60,299 nt of DNA, from positions 1 through 60,299 of the forward strand of contig NZ_JAAXPN010000011.1 in the NCBI RefSeq assembly GCF_012396505.1, given 5' to 3'. The first letter of the stretch is position 1; each line of letters begins with the position of its first letter. A program made the position numbers and the translations under genes. This stretch comes from Periweissella fabalis. Lineage in GTDB: Bacteria; Bacillota; Bacilli; Lactobacillales; Lactobacillaceae. Below the pieces are notes generated by a model, which saw nothing but the letters and a program-made list of their open reading frames with translations, had not been told where the DNA came from and did not search any database. Positions 35,393-43,726 of this stretch are shown here, piece by piece.

Positions 35393-36079
35393 ATGTTACT
35401 TGAAATTTTTAAGGATCATTTCTTCCAATTTTTAGTTATTGGCTTGAAAACAACCGTTCCTTTAGCAATTATTACATTTATTTTGAGCCTACTTGTTGGA
35501 ACAATCTCTGCATTCATTAATTTAGCAGATACCCGGCGATTTACATTAGTTTGGTTTATTCAACAAATTAATCATTTTTACATTTGGCTTTTTCGAAGCA
35601 CACCAATGCTATTGCAACTATATATTATCTTTTATGGTATTCCTAAAGCCTTCCCTAACCTTAGTTTAGGAGTTTGGCCAGCTGCCATTATTGGTTTTAC
35701 CCTGAATACTGGAGCCTATGCTTCTGAAACTATCCGTGGGGCAATCGGTGGGGTCCCAAAAGGACAATTTGAAGCTGCACGTTCACTTGGAATGGGAACT
35801 AAAACAACCTTTTTATATGTCATCTTACCGCAAGCCTTTCGTATCGCTGTTCCACCATTAAGTAACACATTTATTTCATTAGTCAAAGATACCTCATTGG
35901 CTTCGACCATTTCATTAATTGAAATTATGCAACTTGCTCAACAAACAGCAGCTACTAATTTCCAAATTCTAGATACTTATATTGTTGCCGCAGCAGTATA
36001 TGCACTATTCTCAACGATTCTTTCAAAGGGACAAAAAGTTCTTGAAGCAAAATTCAAGTCATATGAATTAGCTCATTAA
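35393..36079 (+). CDS. Amino-acid ABC transporter, permease (TcyB-like)
   Basis: 228 residues, four or five membrane segments, His/Glu/Gln permease type. The coupling loop GQFEAARSLGMGTKTTFLYVILPQAFR contains the EAA motif that docks on the ATPase, and RSTPMLLQL is also conserved. AGAAAGGAAA precedes the ATG. No ATPase gene follows: the next gene is an aldo/keto reductase. The ATPase must come from elsewhere. Confidence 0.9.
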   Translation: MLLEIFKDHFFQFLVIGLKTTVPLAIITFILSLLVGTISAFINLADTRRFTLVWFIQQINHFYIWLFRSTPMLLQLYIIFYGIPKAFPNLSLGVWPAAIIGFTLNTGAYASETIRGAIGGVPKGQFEAARSLGMGTKTTFLYVILPQAFRIAVPPLSNTFISLVKDTSLASTISLIEIMQLAQQTAATNFQILDTYIVAAAVYALFSTILSKGQKVLEAKFKSYELAH

Positions 36080-36167
36080 ATTAAAAAGTAATTACTTGTA
36101 TTTGTGTATTTACTTACTTTTTAATGGTAGTATATGGTTATAAAATTAAGAATTGAGGTTATTTTAA

Positions 36168-37016
36168 ATGGCACTTACCGATACATTTACTTTGGCAAAT
36201 AATGTCAAAATTCCCGTATTAGGATTTGGTACTTGGCAAACCCCTGATGGTGACGTTGCTTATCAAGCAACATTAGACGCTTTAAAAGCTGGTTACCGTC
36301 ATATTGATACAGCCGCAATTTATGGTAACGAGGAATCTGTTGGGCGAGCCATTGCTGATTCAGGTATTCCTCGAGAAGATTTATTTATAACAACTAAACT
36401 TTGGAATACTGATCATGGTTATGCTGAAACACAGGCCGCTTTAAAGTTATCTTTAAAAAAGCTTGGCTTAGATTATGTTGATTTATATTTAATCCACTGG
36501 CCAAATCCTATTGATTTTCGAAATGAATGGCAACAACGCAATGCTGATTCTTGGCGGGCAATGGAAGAAGCTTACCAAAATGGCTTAACACGAGCTATTG
36601 GCGTATCTAATTTCCAAATTCATCACTTAGAAGAATTGTTTAAAACAGCAACTATTAAACCAATGGTTAACCAATTATTCCTCAATCCTTCAGATACCGA
36701 TGATGAAGTTGTTGCTTTTAATAAAGCTCATGGTATCTTGAATGAAGCATATTCACCACTTGGTACAGGAGCAATCTTTGACTTACCTGAAGTTAAAGCT
36801 GTTGCAAATCGCCTAAACAAAACGGTTGCTCAAGTTGTGCTTCGTTGGAGTTTAGACAAAGGCTTTTTACCACTTCCAAAATCAACCCACGCCGAACGAA
36901 TCATTGAAAATGGCCAATTATTTGACTTTGAACTTAGTGCTAAAGATACTGCAACGATTGACAATCTTCGTGGAAAATTTGGTTTCCATAAAGATGCTGA
37001 TCAAGTTGAGTTCTAA
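36168..37016 (+). CDS. Aldo/keto reductase (2,5-diketo-gluconate reductase type)
   Basis: NADPH-dependent carbonyl reductase, a TIM barrel of 282 residues. The catalytic tetrad is visible: Asp and Tyr in HIDTAAIYGNEESVG, Lys in FITTKLWN and His in LIHWPNP. LPKSTHAERIIEN is the NADPH phosphate-binding region. GAGGTTATTTTAA precedes the ATG. It is a single-gene unit ended by a short strong terminator. The physiological aldehyde or ketone is unknown. Confidence 0.92.
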   Translation: MALTDTFTLANNVKIPVLGFGTWQTPDGDVAYQATLDALKAGYRHIDTAAIYGNEESVGRAIADSGIPREDLFITTKLWNTDHGYAETQAALKLSLKKLGLDYVDLYLIHWPNPIDFRNEWQQRNADSWRAMEEAYQNGLTRAIGVSNFQIHHLEELFKTATIKPMVNQLFLNPSDTDDEVVAFNKAHGILNEAYSPLGTGAIFDLPEVKAVANRLNKTVAQVVLRWSLDKGFLPLPKSTHAERIIENGQLFDFELSAKDTATIDNLRGKFGFHKDADQVEF

Positions 37017-37042
37017 AAAAAAGCGTCCTAGACGCTTTTTTT
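37015..37042 (+). terminator. Terminator of the aldo/keto reductase gene
   Basis: A run of A, then GCGTC-CTA-GACGC, then seven T. The first A overlaps the stop codon. Confidence 0.88.
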
Positions 37043-37082
37043 ATTGCTCTTTGTGATATTTTCTACTAAATTATTCGCTATC

Positions 37083-37104
37083 ATAACGCAAATCGCGTTA
37101 TAAT
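37083..37104 (+). promoter_or_regulatory. Palindrome overlapping the -10 box of rlmD
   Basis: ATAACGC-AAATC-GCGTTAT (37083-37101) overlaps a consensus TATAAT (37099-37104), 75 bases before the start codon. The position would allow a repressor to block the promoter. No good -35 is visible. Confidence 0.45.
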
Positions 37105-37178
37105 TAGCAAGTACTTATTTGCCTTTTGGCGTCGTAGCTGTTCTTAATTGAACTTTGTATCTCTAATGAGGAGTTTTT

Positions 37179-38639
37179 ATGGCTTATTCTAATAATAATA
37201 ATAAACGGACATCTCGCCCTACTCGGCCACCGTTTAAACGTCGCCCACAACAGTCAAATCAACCAACTGTGGAACCCACTGTTGAAATTGGTCAACGCTT
37301 CCCACTAACTATTAAAAGACTTGGTATTAATGGTGAAGGAATTGGTTATTACAAACGTAAAATCACGTTTGTCCCTGGTGCTCTTCCTGATGAAGTCGTG
37401 ATTGCTGAAGTTACTGACATTGAACCCCACTACCTTGTTGCAAAAATTCATAAGGTCCGTGAATTTTCACCTGATCGGGTGACTCCACGTGATCAATATG
37501 CTGGTTTAGTTGGTGGTTTTGATCTTGAACATATGGATTACCAAGCGCAACTTGATTATAAAGTTGATGTTATTGCACAATCTTTGGAGAAGTTTAAACC
37601 CCGTGGTTTTAATAAATTCAAACTTTTACCAACTATTGGTATGAATAACCCTTACCATTACCGTAATAAAGCTCAATTCCCAGTTCGTATGATTGATGAT
37701 CGTATTGCTGTGGGAATGTTTAAGATTGGTACTCATGAACTGGTTGACTTGCCAGATGTTGCTACCCAACATCCAGCTACAATGAAAGTTATGCGTGGAA
37801 TTCGGTCAATTTTGGAAACCTTAAGTATTCCTATCTATGATGAACGGGCTGATTCAGGAATTCTTAAATCAATTATTGTCCGAGTATCAGAATATTCTGG
37901 GGAAGTCCAAGTTACTTTTGTCACGATTTCAAAGAAATTCCCCCAACTTCGTGCCTTACTAACAGCCATTCATGAAAAATTACCACAAGTTACCTCAATT
38001 AATCAAAATATTAATCCTGAGAAAACTTCATTAATTTGGGGTCCGGAAACGGTGCATCTTGATGGTAAGAAATACATCACTGAGCAAATCAACGGTAAAT
38101 TCTTTGAACTTTCACCACGAGCCTTCTTGCAGCTCAATCCAAAGCAAACGGCTCGTTTATATCGTGAAGCACTTGAAGCACTTGATCTAACATCAGCTGA
38201 TCGTTTAATTGATGCTTATTCAGGAATCGGCACGCTTGGAATTGCGGTTGCCGATAAAGTTGGTGAAGTTCGTGGAATGGATACTGTTCCAGAAGCAATT
38301 GCCGATGCTAATCGGAACACAAAATTAAACGGAATTACAAATGCTGAATACTTCGTAGGTGAAGCTGAGTATCTTATTCCTAACTGGGTAGCTGCAGGTT
38401 GGATCCCAGATGCTATTATTGTTGATCCGCCACGAACAGGCTTAGATGAACAATTACGAACAACCATTTTAGATGTTAAACCGAAAAAATTCGTTTATAT
38501 CTCATGTAACCCTTCAACCCTTGCACGTGACTTAGTAGATTTAGTTAAAATTTACAATGTTGAATATATTCAATCAATTGATATGTTCCCTCAAACGGCA
38601 CGTGTTGAAGCAATTGTTAAGTTTACTCGTAAAGACTAG
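37179..38639 (+). CDS. rlmD: 23S rRNA (uracil-C5)-methyltransferase, RlmD/RlmCD-like
   Basis: SAM-dependent methyltransferase of the TrmA/RumA family, 486 residues. A basic, Asn-rich N-terminal tail (1-30) precedes a TRAM RNA-binding domain (about 37-95). The SAM site includes LIDAYSGIGTLGIAVA, and the catalytic part has VDPPRTGLD and the nucleophile Cys in YISCNPSTLARDL. The Fe-S cysteines of E. coli RumA are not evident. In Firmicutes such enzymes often modify both U747 and U1939. GAGGAG precedes the ATG. A terminator follows. Confidence 0.9.
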   Translation: MAYSNNNNKRTSRPTRPPFKRRPQQSNQPTVEPTVEIGQRFPLTIKRLGINGEGIGYYKRKITFVPGALPDEVVIAEVTDIEPHYLVAKIHKVREFSPDRVTPRDQYAGLVGGFDLEHMDYQAQLDYKVDVIAQSLEKFKPRGFNKFKLLPTIGMNNPYHYRNKAQFPVRMIDDRIAVGMFKIGTHELVDLPDVATQHPATMKVMRGIRSILETLSIPIYDERADSGILKSIIVRVSEYSGEVQVTFVTISKKFPQLRALLTAIHEKLPQVTSINQNINPEKTSLIWGPETVHLDGKKYITEQINGKFFELSPRAFLQLNPKQTARLYREALEALDLTSADRLIDAYSGIGTLGIAVADKVGEVRGMDTVPEAIADANRNTKLNGITNAEYFVGEAEYLIPNWVAAGWIPDAIIVDPPRTGLDEQLRTTILDVKPKKFVYISCNPSTLARDLVDLVKIYNVEYIQSIDMFPQTARVEAIVKFTRKD

Positions 38640-38669
38640 ACTTGCGTAGCAACAACTTTATATACTACT

Positions 38670-38700
38670 AAAAAAGGGGTTATGTCATAACCCCTTTTTA
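38670..38700 (+). terminator. Terminator of rlmD
   Basis: AAAAAAGGGGTTATG pairs with CATAACCCCTTTTT, loop of one base to a few. It lies 30 bases after the rlmD stop. Confidence 0.88.
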
Positions 38701-38730
38701 ATTAAAATGATTATCTATAAGGAGTACACA

Positions 38731-39450
38731 ATGAGTAATTTATTTGAACACAGTACCATTGAAGTTTTAATTGCCGCTAAATTAGACGGTACCATCACTT
38801 TAGAAGAACTTCTTAAACACGGTAATTATGGTTTAGGTACATTTACTGGTCTCGATGGTGAAGTAATTATCTTAGATAATGATGTGTATCAAGTTGACCA
38901 AACTGGAACTGTTAACCATATCACTGATATGAGTACAACTTTACCATTTGCATCTGTTCACACCCCATCTATAAATGAACAACCATTAAAGTTAGCAAAG
39001 GCTGATTTTACGCTTTTAAACCAAGCATTTGCAACTGAGAAAAATTTAAAAAACGTCTTTGCAGCAATTAAGCTTCATGGTACCTTCAATGCAGTAAAGG
39101 TACGTGTTGCGCCTAAGCAAGAAAAACCATACCCAAGTTTGTTAGCTGTTACTAAAAATCAACCTATCTTTGATACCAAAGATGTTACTGGTACTATTAT
39201 TGGTTATTATGCACCAGAATTATTTGGTAACGTTACTGCAGCTGGTTGGCACTTACATTTCTTAAGTGACGATCACCAATTTGGTGGTCATCTCTTGAGC
39301 TTTGTTGGTACCGATCTTGAAGGATCATTTGAAGTTTTTGACGGTCTTGAACAACATTTCCCAATTAGTGATCCTGAATTTCGTAATCATGAAATTGATT
39401 TAACAACTCTTAAAGCAGCTATTGAAGAATCTGAAGGATTTCAAGATTAA
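38731..39450 (+). CDS. budA: Alpha-acetolactate decarboxylase
   Basis: Converts alpha-acetolactate to acetoin, which relieves pyruvate stress and acidity. It is 239 residues from the ATG behind AAGGAG; a longer in-frame start lies before that site. The zinc ligands are in HLHFLSDDHQFGGH (two His, then a third ten residues on), followed by the conserved Glu region. No acetolactate synthase gene (alsS) is next to it, and it is set off by terminators. Confidence 0.95.
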   Translation: MSNLFEHSTIEVLIAAKLDGTITLEELLKHGNYGLGTFTGLDGEVIILDNDVYQVDQTGTVNHITDMSTTLPFASVHTPSINEQPLKLAKADFTLLNQAFATEKNLKNVFAAIKLHGTFNAVKVRVAPKQEKPYPSLLAVTKNQPIFDTKDVTGTIIGYYAPELFGNVTAAGWHLHFLSDDHQFGGHLLSFVGTDLEGSFEVFDGLEQHFPISDPEFRNHEIDLTTLKAAIEESEGFQD

Positions 39451-39504
39451 TTAATTTAAATAGCCTGTAACAAAAGTTGAGCGATATTGACAATATACAT
39501 TAAG

Positions 39505-39539
39505 ATACCTCCCTGAAGAAAAATTATTCAGGGAGGTAT
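39505..39539 (+). terminator. Hairpin terminator after budA
   Basis: ATACCTCCCTGAA pairs perfectly with TTCAGGGAGGTAT. The left flank (39463-39500) resembles, in order, the left flank of the 25100-25158 hairpin. Confidence 0.75.
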
Positions 39540-39687
39540 TTGTCGTATTTAGAATAACTATTTTTATTTTATACCTTTTACAATATTTTACTATTTACCC
39601 TACCATTAGCAGTGTTCTTAATATGTATACATTTAATAAATACTATGAAAATATTATTTTTTATTAAAAAAAGCTTAACACTTTTGT

Positions 39688-39701
39688 TGAAAACGCTTAC
39701 A
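39688..39701. promoter_or_regulatory. Catabolite-responsive element (cre)
   Basis: TGAAAACGCTTACA matches the CcpA cre consensus at all fixed positions. It is 34 bases upstream of the EIIC start codon, so CcpA would act at or just downstream of the promoter to repress the PTS-MupG pair when preferred sugars are present. Confidence 0.75.
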
Positions 39702-39734
39702 ATTGAATTATTAATAGAAAGGAAAATGTACACT

Positions 39735-41021
39735 ATGGACAATATTACTAAGTTCCTTGAAAAATACTTAACGCCTATTGGCTCAAAATTAGCTGCTAAT
39801 CGGGCTTTAAATGCTATTCGTGATGGAATTGCTTTATCAATGCCGTTGATCATCGTCGGTTCATTAGCACTTTTAATTGCCAATGGTTTTGCCATTGATA
39901 GTTTTAAAAACTGGTTAATTGCAACTGGTGTTTTCAACTGGTTAGTTAAAGTTAATAATGCATCATTTGGTTTAATGGGAATTGTTTCAGTTTTTGGAAT
40001 TGCTTATCGCTATGCACAATCACTTAAAATTGATCCAGTTTCAAATGGAATTCTTGCTCTAGCAAGCTTCATATTATTAACACCAAGCATTGTAACTAAG
40101 GATATGATTGAAGGAATTGGTTACAATTACTTGGGTGCGACTGGTTTGTTTGCAGCAATTTTAGTTAGTTTAATTACTACTAAAATTTTTGAGTGGTTTG
40201 TTAAACACCATATTCAAATAAAAATGCCTGATGGAGTTCCACCTGCAGTTGCCAGTTCTTTTGCTGCATTAATTCCTGGCTTTGTCATTATTGTTTTCTG
40301 GGGATTAATTTATGCTGGTCTAGCTGCTACACCTTTCCATGATATTCACCAAATTTTGCAAATTATTCTTGGTAAACCATTATCAGCTTTTGGTGGTTCA
40401 CTAATCGGGGCCATCATTGTAGCCATGTTAACATCTCTATTTTGGTTTATTGGAATCCATGGTGGTAACTTAACTGGAGCGATTATGTCACCAATATGGC
40501 TTGGGTTAATGGCTGAAAACGCTAAAGTTTATGCTAAAGATGCTAATGCTGTTATGCCACATATTGTTACTCAACCATTTATGGACTTATTTGTTTATCT
40601 TGGTGGTGGTGGTGCAACGATTGGTCTTGTTATTTCATTTTGGCTAGTTGCAAAGAGTACACAATTTAAAACATTACGTGGTTTAATTACTGCTCCTGGA
40701 ATCTTTAATATTAATGAACCAACAATGTTTGGAATTCCAGTTGTCTTGAATGTTAAATTGCTAATCCCATTTTTAATAGTTCCGGCTTTAAATGCCATCA
40801 TTGCTTATGTTGCTATGAGTAGTGGCTTGGTTCATGCTACCGTTGGTATTGTCATTCCGTGGACAATGCCACCAATAATCTCTGGATTCTTAGCAACTGG
40901 TTCACATATTTCTGGTGCTGTACTCCAAATTGTACTCCTTATTTTGGATACTTTACTCTACCTTCCATTTGTTAAAATTATTGATTTAGATCAACAAAAG
41001 AAAGAGGTCGAAAATGCCTAA
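39735..41021 (+). CDS. PTS permease EIIC, lactose/cellobiose/chitobiose family
   Basis: Membrane component of a sugar phosphotransferase system, 428 residues, about ten helices. FWFIGIHGGNLTGAIMSPIW, PGIFNINEPTMFGIPVVLN and IPWTMPPIISGFLATG are the hallmark motifs of the CelB/LacE EIIC domain. I choose the ATG eleven bases after AAGGA because an earlier ATG is too close to it. No EIIA or EIIB is adjacent, so it must borrow them. It overlaps the MupG gene by 8 bases. Confidence 0.92.
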   Translation: MDNITKFLEKYLTPIGSKLAANRALNAIRDGIALSMPLIIVGSLALLIANGFAIDSFKNWLIATGVFNWLVKVNNASFGLMGIVSVFGIAYRYAQSLKIDPVSNGILALASFILLTPSIVTKDMIEGIGYNYLGATGLFAAILVSLITTKIFEWFVKHHIQIKMPDGVPPAVASSFAALIPGFVIIVFWGLIYAGLAATPFHDIHQILQIILGKPLSAFGGSLIGAIIVAMLTSLFWFIGIHGGNLTGAIMSPIWLGLMAENAKVYAKDANAVMPHIVTQPFMDLFVYLGGGGATIGLVISFWLVAKSTQFKTLRGLITAPGIFNINEPTMFGIPVVLNVKLLIPFLIVPALNAIIAYVAMSSGLVHATVGIVIPWTMPPIISGFLATGSHISGAVLQIVLLILDTLLYLPFVKIIDLDQQKKEVENA

Positions 41022-42108
41022 GTTAGGAATTTCTATTTATCCGTCCAAATCATCATTTAATGAGATGAAAAATTATCTTGATCGAGCATCTGCTTTAGGG
41101 TATCGTCGAATTTTTACCTCAATGCTTGAAGTTCGAGATTCAATTGACGAAACCATTACTAACTTTAAAGATATCATCCAATATGGTAATACTCTTGGTT
41201 TTGAAACTAGTATTGATGTTAATCCTGCTGTGCTCCATGAAATCGGAATCAACCCTCAAGATTTAGGCTTTTTCCACGATTTAGGTGTTACTGCTGTTCG
41301 TTTAGACGAAGGATTTACTGGTCACGAAGAAGCTTTAATGACACAAAATCCATATAATATTAAGATTGAAATTAATATCTCACGAGGCCAACATTATATT
41401 GATATGATTATGGATTTTGGTGCTAATCGTAACAATTTAACTGGCTGTCATAATTTCTATCCACAACCTTATTCTGGCTTAGGAAACGATTACTTATTAG
41501 CTACTTCTGCTCAATACAAAAAATATCAATTAACTACTGCAGCTTTTGTTGATACACCATCAGGATCAGTTGGCCCATGGCCGTTTGCTGATTTAATGGT
41601 GACAGCAGAATGTGAACGAACGATGGACTTTGCCACCCAAGTTCGTTTCCTAAAAGCTACCAATTTAATCGATGATATTATCATTAGTAGTTCACTAGTC
41701 AATGATAAAGACTTAAAACTTGCCAGTGAAGTCTTTAACGAACCTACAATGACGCTACCTATTATTATTAACAATTCTATTAGCGATTTAGAACGTACAA
41801 TTGCCTTTGAAGAACTGCACCAATATCGTGGTGATTTCTCTGACTATATGATTCGCTCAAGTCAACCACGGGTTAAATATCGTAATCAATCAATTCCTCC
41901 AAAAGAAGGTCCAACTACCTTTAAGCGAGGAGACGTTATTATTGGTAATGATAATTTTGGTCAATATAAAGGTGAATTACAAATTGTTTTACAACCTTTT
42001 GATAATCATGCAAATTATAATTTAATTGGTCATGTTGACTCAACTGCTGATATTCTTATCAAATTTCTGCATCCTTGGCACAATTTCAAATTGCGTCAAC
42101 AAGACTAA
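41014..42108 (+). CDS. MupG-family 6-phospho-N-acetylmuramidase (DUF871)
   Basis: TIM-barrel glycosidase of 364 residues. The pattern LGISIYPSKSSFNEMKNYLDRASALGYRRIFTSML, then SIDVNPAVLHEIG, then LTGCHNFYPQPYSGL, matches the DUF871 family, whose staphylococcal member MupG cleaves MurNAc-6P-GlcNAc. The acidic residues in VRLDEGF are probable active-site residues. It overlaps the EIIC gene, so the pair probably imports and splits a phosphorylated disaccharide, such as a wall fragment. The sugar is inferred from the family only. Confidence 0.87.
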   Translation: MPKLGISIYPSKSSFNEMKNYLDRASALGYRRIFTSMLEVRDSIDETITNFKDIIQYGNTLGFETSIDVNPAVLHEIGINPQDLGFFHDLGVTAVRLDEGFTGHEEALMTQNPYNIKIEINISRGQHYIDMIMDFGANRNNLTGCHNFYPQPYSGLGNDYLLATSAQYKKYQLTTAAFVDTPSGSVGPWPFADLMVTAECERTMDFATQVRFLKATNLIDDIIISSSLVNDKDLKLASEVFNEPTMTLPIIINNSISDLERTIAFEELHQYRGDFSDYMIRSSQPRVKYRNQSIPPKEGPTTFKRGDVIIGNDNFGQYKGELQIVLQPFDNHANYNLIGHVDSTADILIKFLHPWHNFKLRQQD

Positions 42109-42154
42109 ATTAAGATAATATGCAAAAAATTGAGTATTATTGAAAATAAACACT

Positions 42155-42194
42155 AAAATACCCTCCTGAAGAAAATTCTTCAGGAGGGTATTTT
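42155..42194. terminator. 19-bp perfect bidirectional hairpin
   Basis: Arms 42155-42173 and 42176-42194 are perfectly complementary around AA, with A and T ends. It terminates the EIIC-MupG unit and the convergent LCP gene. Both flanks resemble those of other hairpins here. Confidence 0.85.
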
Positions 42195-42284
42195 GGCTAT
42201 ATTAGACTTTTAAAATATATTTTAGTTGCAAATTACTCCTAAAAATATTCATAGCACAGTCCTTTCACTACTAGCATCGGTTTT

Positions 42285-43394
42285 TTACTGACCTGAATTA
42301 GCAATTTGCGAATAACTTGGTATTCTATTAATTACTTGACCAGGAGTGCTACTTGCGAAACGATTACCAGTATCAGCTGGGCTTAAGTTCAATGATTTTC
42401 GTAATAAATCAGTTGCATTTTGTTGTGCTGATGGAGATACAACTTGGAATGATTGCCCACGATAAAGATATTGAATTCCTTGAACATTAGTTGATTTAAT
42501 ATCATCTTTAGCTGCACGGTAATTAGCAACTAACGTCATAATATCATTAAATGATAAACTTGTTCGAATGTTACTTGAAATTGAATCAAAGAAACCAGGG
42601 GTAAATAAACTTTGTACCTTATCTGACTTCTTTAATAATGCCGTCAAAATTAACCGTTGTCGTAATTGACGACCATAATCACCTTGCGGATCTTCATCAC
42701 GCATTCGTGAAAATTCTAGTGCTTTTTTACCATATAAATGATATTTTTCACCCTTTACAAAAGTATATCCAGCAAAGTTAAATGACAATGGTGAAACAAC
42801 ATCAACACCACCTACTTTATCGACAGTTTTAATTAATCCGCCCATATTCACCACAGCATAGAAATCAATAGGAACATTTAATAAACTCTGAACTGTTGAA
42901 ATAGCACTTTCTGGGTGTGCTTTACCATTTAGTGGGAACTCATAAGCAGCATTAAGCTTCTGTAACCCATATGCTTCGCTACCGGGAATTGAAATCATCC
43001 AATCACGGGGTAATGACATCATTGTGGTTGTTTTATCTTTGGGATTAACTGTTGCTAAAATTAATGAATCTGTTCGCCCAATATATGACCGCCCAAAATC
43101 CCCTGTATCAGTTCCCATTAATAAGATTGAAAACGGACGTCCTTGTTTCAAGACATCAGATACATCACGGGCAGGTTTAAAACCCTTTGCAAGTGGATTA
43201 TAAGTTGCATCAAGCGCATTACGAGCATTACGATATATATTAAATGCAAATACCCCACCACCTAATAACAATAATACAATTATCGTTATGAATACTTTTA
43301 ACCCCGTGTGTTTTTTCTTCTTAGAGTGTGGTTTATTTTGATTATGATTACGCGTCCGACTCGGGATTTGTTTATCATTAGTTTGAGTTTCCAT
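42285..43394 (-). CDS. LytR-CpsA-Psr (LCP) family protein, long form
   Basis: Membrane-anchored phosphotransferase that attaches glycopolymers to peptidoglycan, 369 residues. A basic N-terminus and one membrane helix (about 30-52) precede the LCP domain. SILLMGTDTGDFGRSYIGRTDSLILATVNP carries the metal-binding Asp and Arg residues, and ALEFSRMRDEDPQGDYGRQLRQRLIL the second cluster. Ser/Asn-rich tail of about 40 residues. It is a paralogue of the shorter LCP protein at 58330-59244. Confidence 0.92.
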   Translation of the reverse strand: METQTNDKQIPSRTRNHNQNKPHSKKKKHTGLKVFITIIVLLLLGGGVFAFNIYRNARNALDATYNPLAKGFKPARDVSDVLKQGRPFSILLMGTDTGDFGRSYIGRTDSLILATVNPKDKTTTMMSLPRDWMISIPGSEAYGLQKLNAAYEFPLNGKAHPESAISTVQSLLNVPIDFYAVVNMGGLIKTVDKVGGVDVVSPLSFNFAGYTFVKGEKYHLYGKKALEFSRMRDEDPQGDYGRQLRQRLILTALLKKSDKVQSLFTPGFFDSISSNIRTSLSFNDIMTLVANYRAAKDDIKSTNVQGIQYLYRGQSFQVVSPSAQQNATDLLRKSLNLSPADTGNRFASSTPGQVINRIPSYSQIANSGQ

Positions 43395-43726
43395 TACTAA
43401 TTCCTATTCTTTCTATACTTTAGGATATGAGTTGGCATTTATGGGGCAATGTCTCATATTTTTAGAACAAAAATAATTTATTATTTCTATCATAATATTT
43501 CAAGTCATATTAAACTTTAAAAATAAGTATACGCCTTAAGTACCTATTTTATTGCATACTTATTTTTAAAGTCAACTAGTGCCATAGATTTTTAAACAAA
43601 TAAACGATTGCTTATTGAATATAATTACGCAAACATAATAAATAATTACTATCCTTTAACAATACTAGTTATTTAACAGCGTATTTGCTATAATTTATTG
43701 AAAATTGTTACAAAAGGAGAATGACT
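43395..43726. other. Divergent spacer with a 17-bp inverted repeat
   Basis: This AT-rich spacer separates the LCP gene from a winged-helix gene. It holds a perfect inverted repeat with 17-base arms (43514-43530 and 43556-43572) and a 25-base loop. A consensus TATAAT with an extended TGC (43689-43694) is the probable promoter of the winged-helix gene. No other gene is seen. Confidence 0.6.
43514..43572. repeat. 17-bp perfect inverted repeat, 25-base loop
   Basis: ACTTTAAAAATAAGTAT and its exact reverse complement are separated by 25 bases. It lies between divergent genes, where no terminator is needed, and has no T-tract. It may be an operator or a decayed insertion. It is unlike the GC-cored terminator hairpins elsewhere. 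Confidence 0.7.

Noticed and set aside
42285-43394. LCP protein as the LytR transcriptional attenuator
   Set aside because: The domain is an extracytoplasmic LCP phosphotransferase with a membrane anchor, and no DNA-binding region is present.
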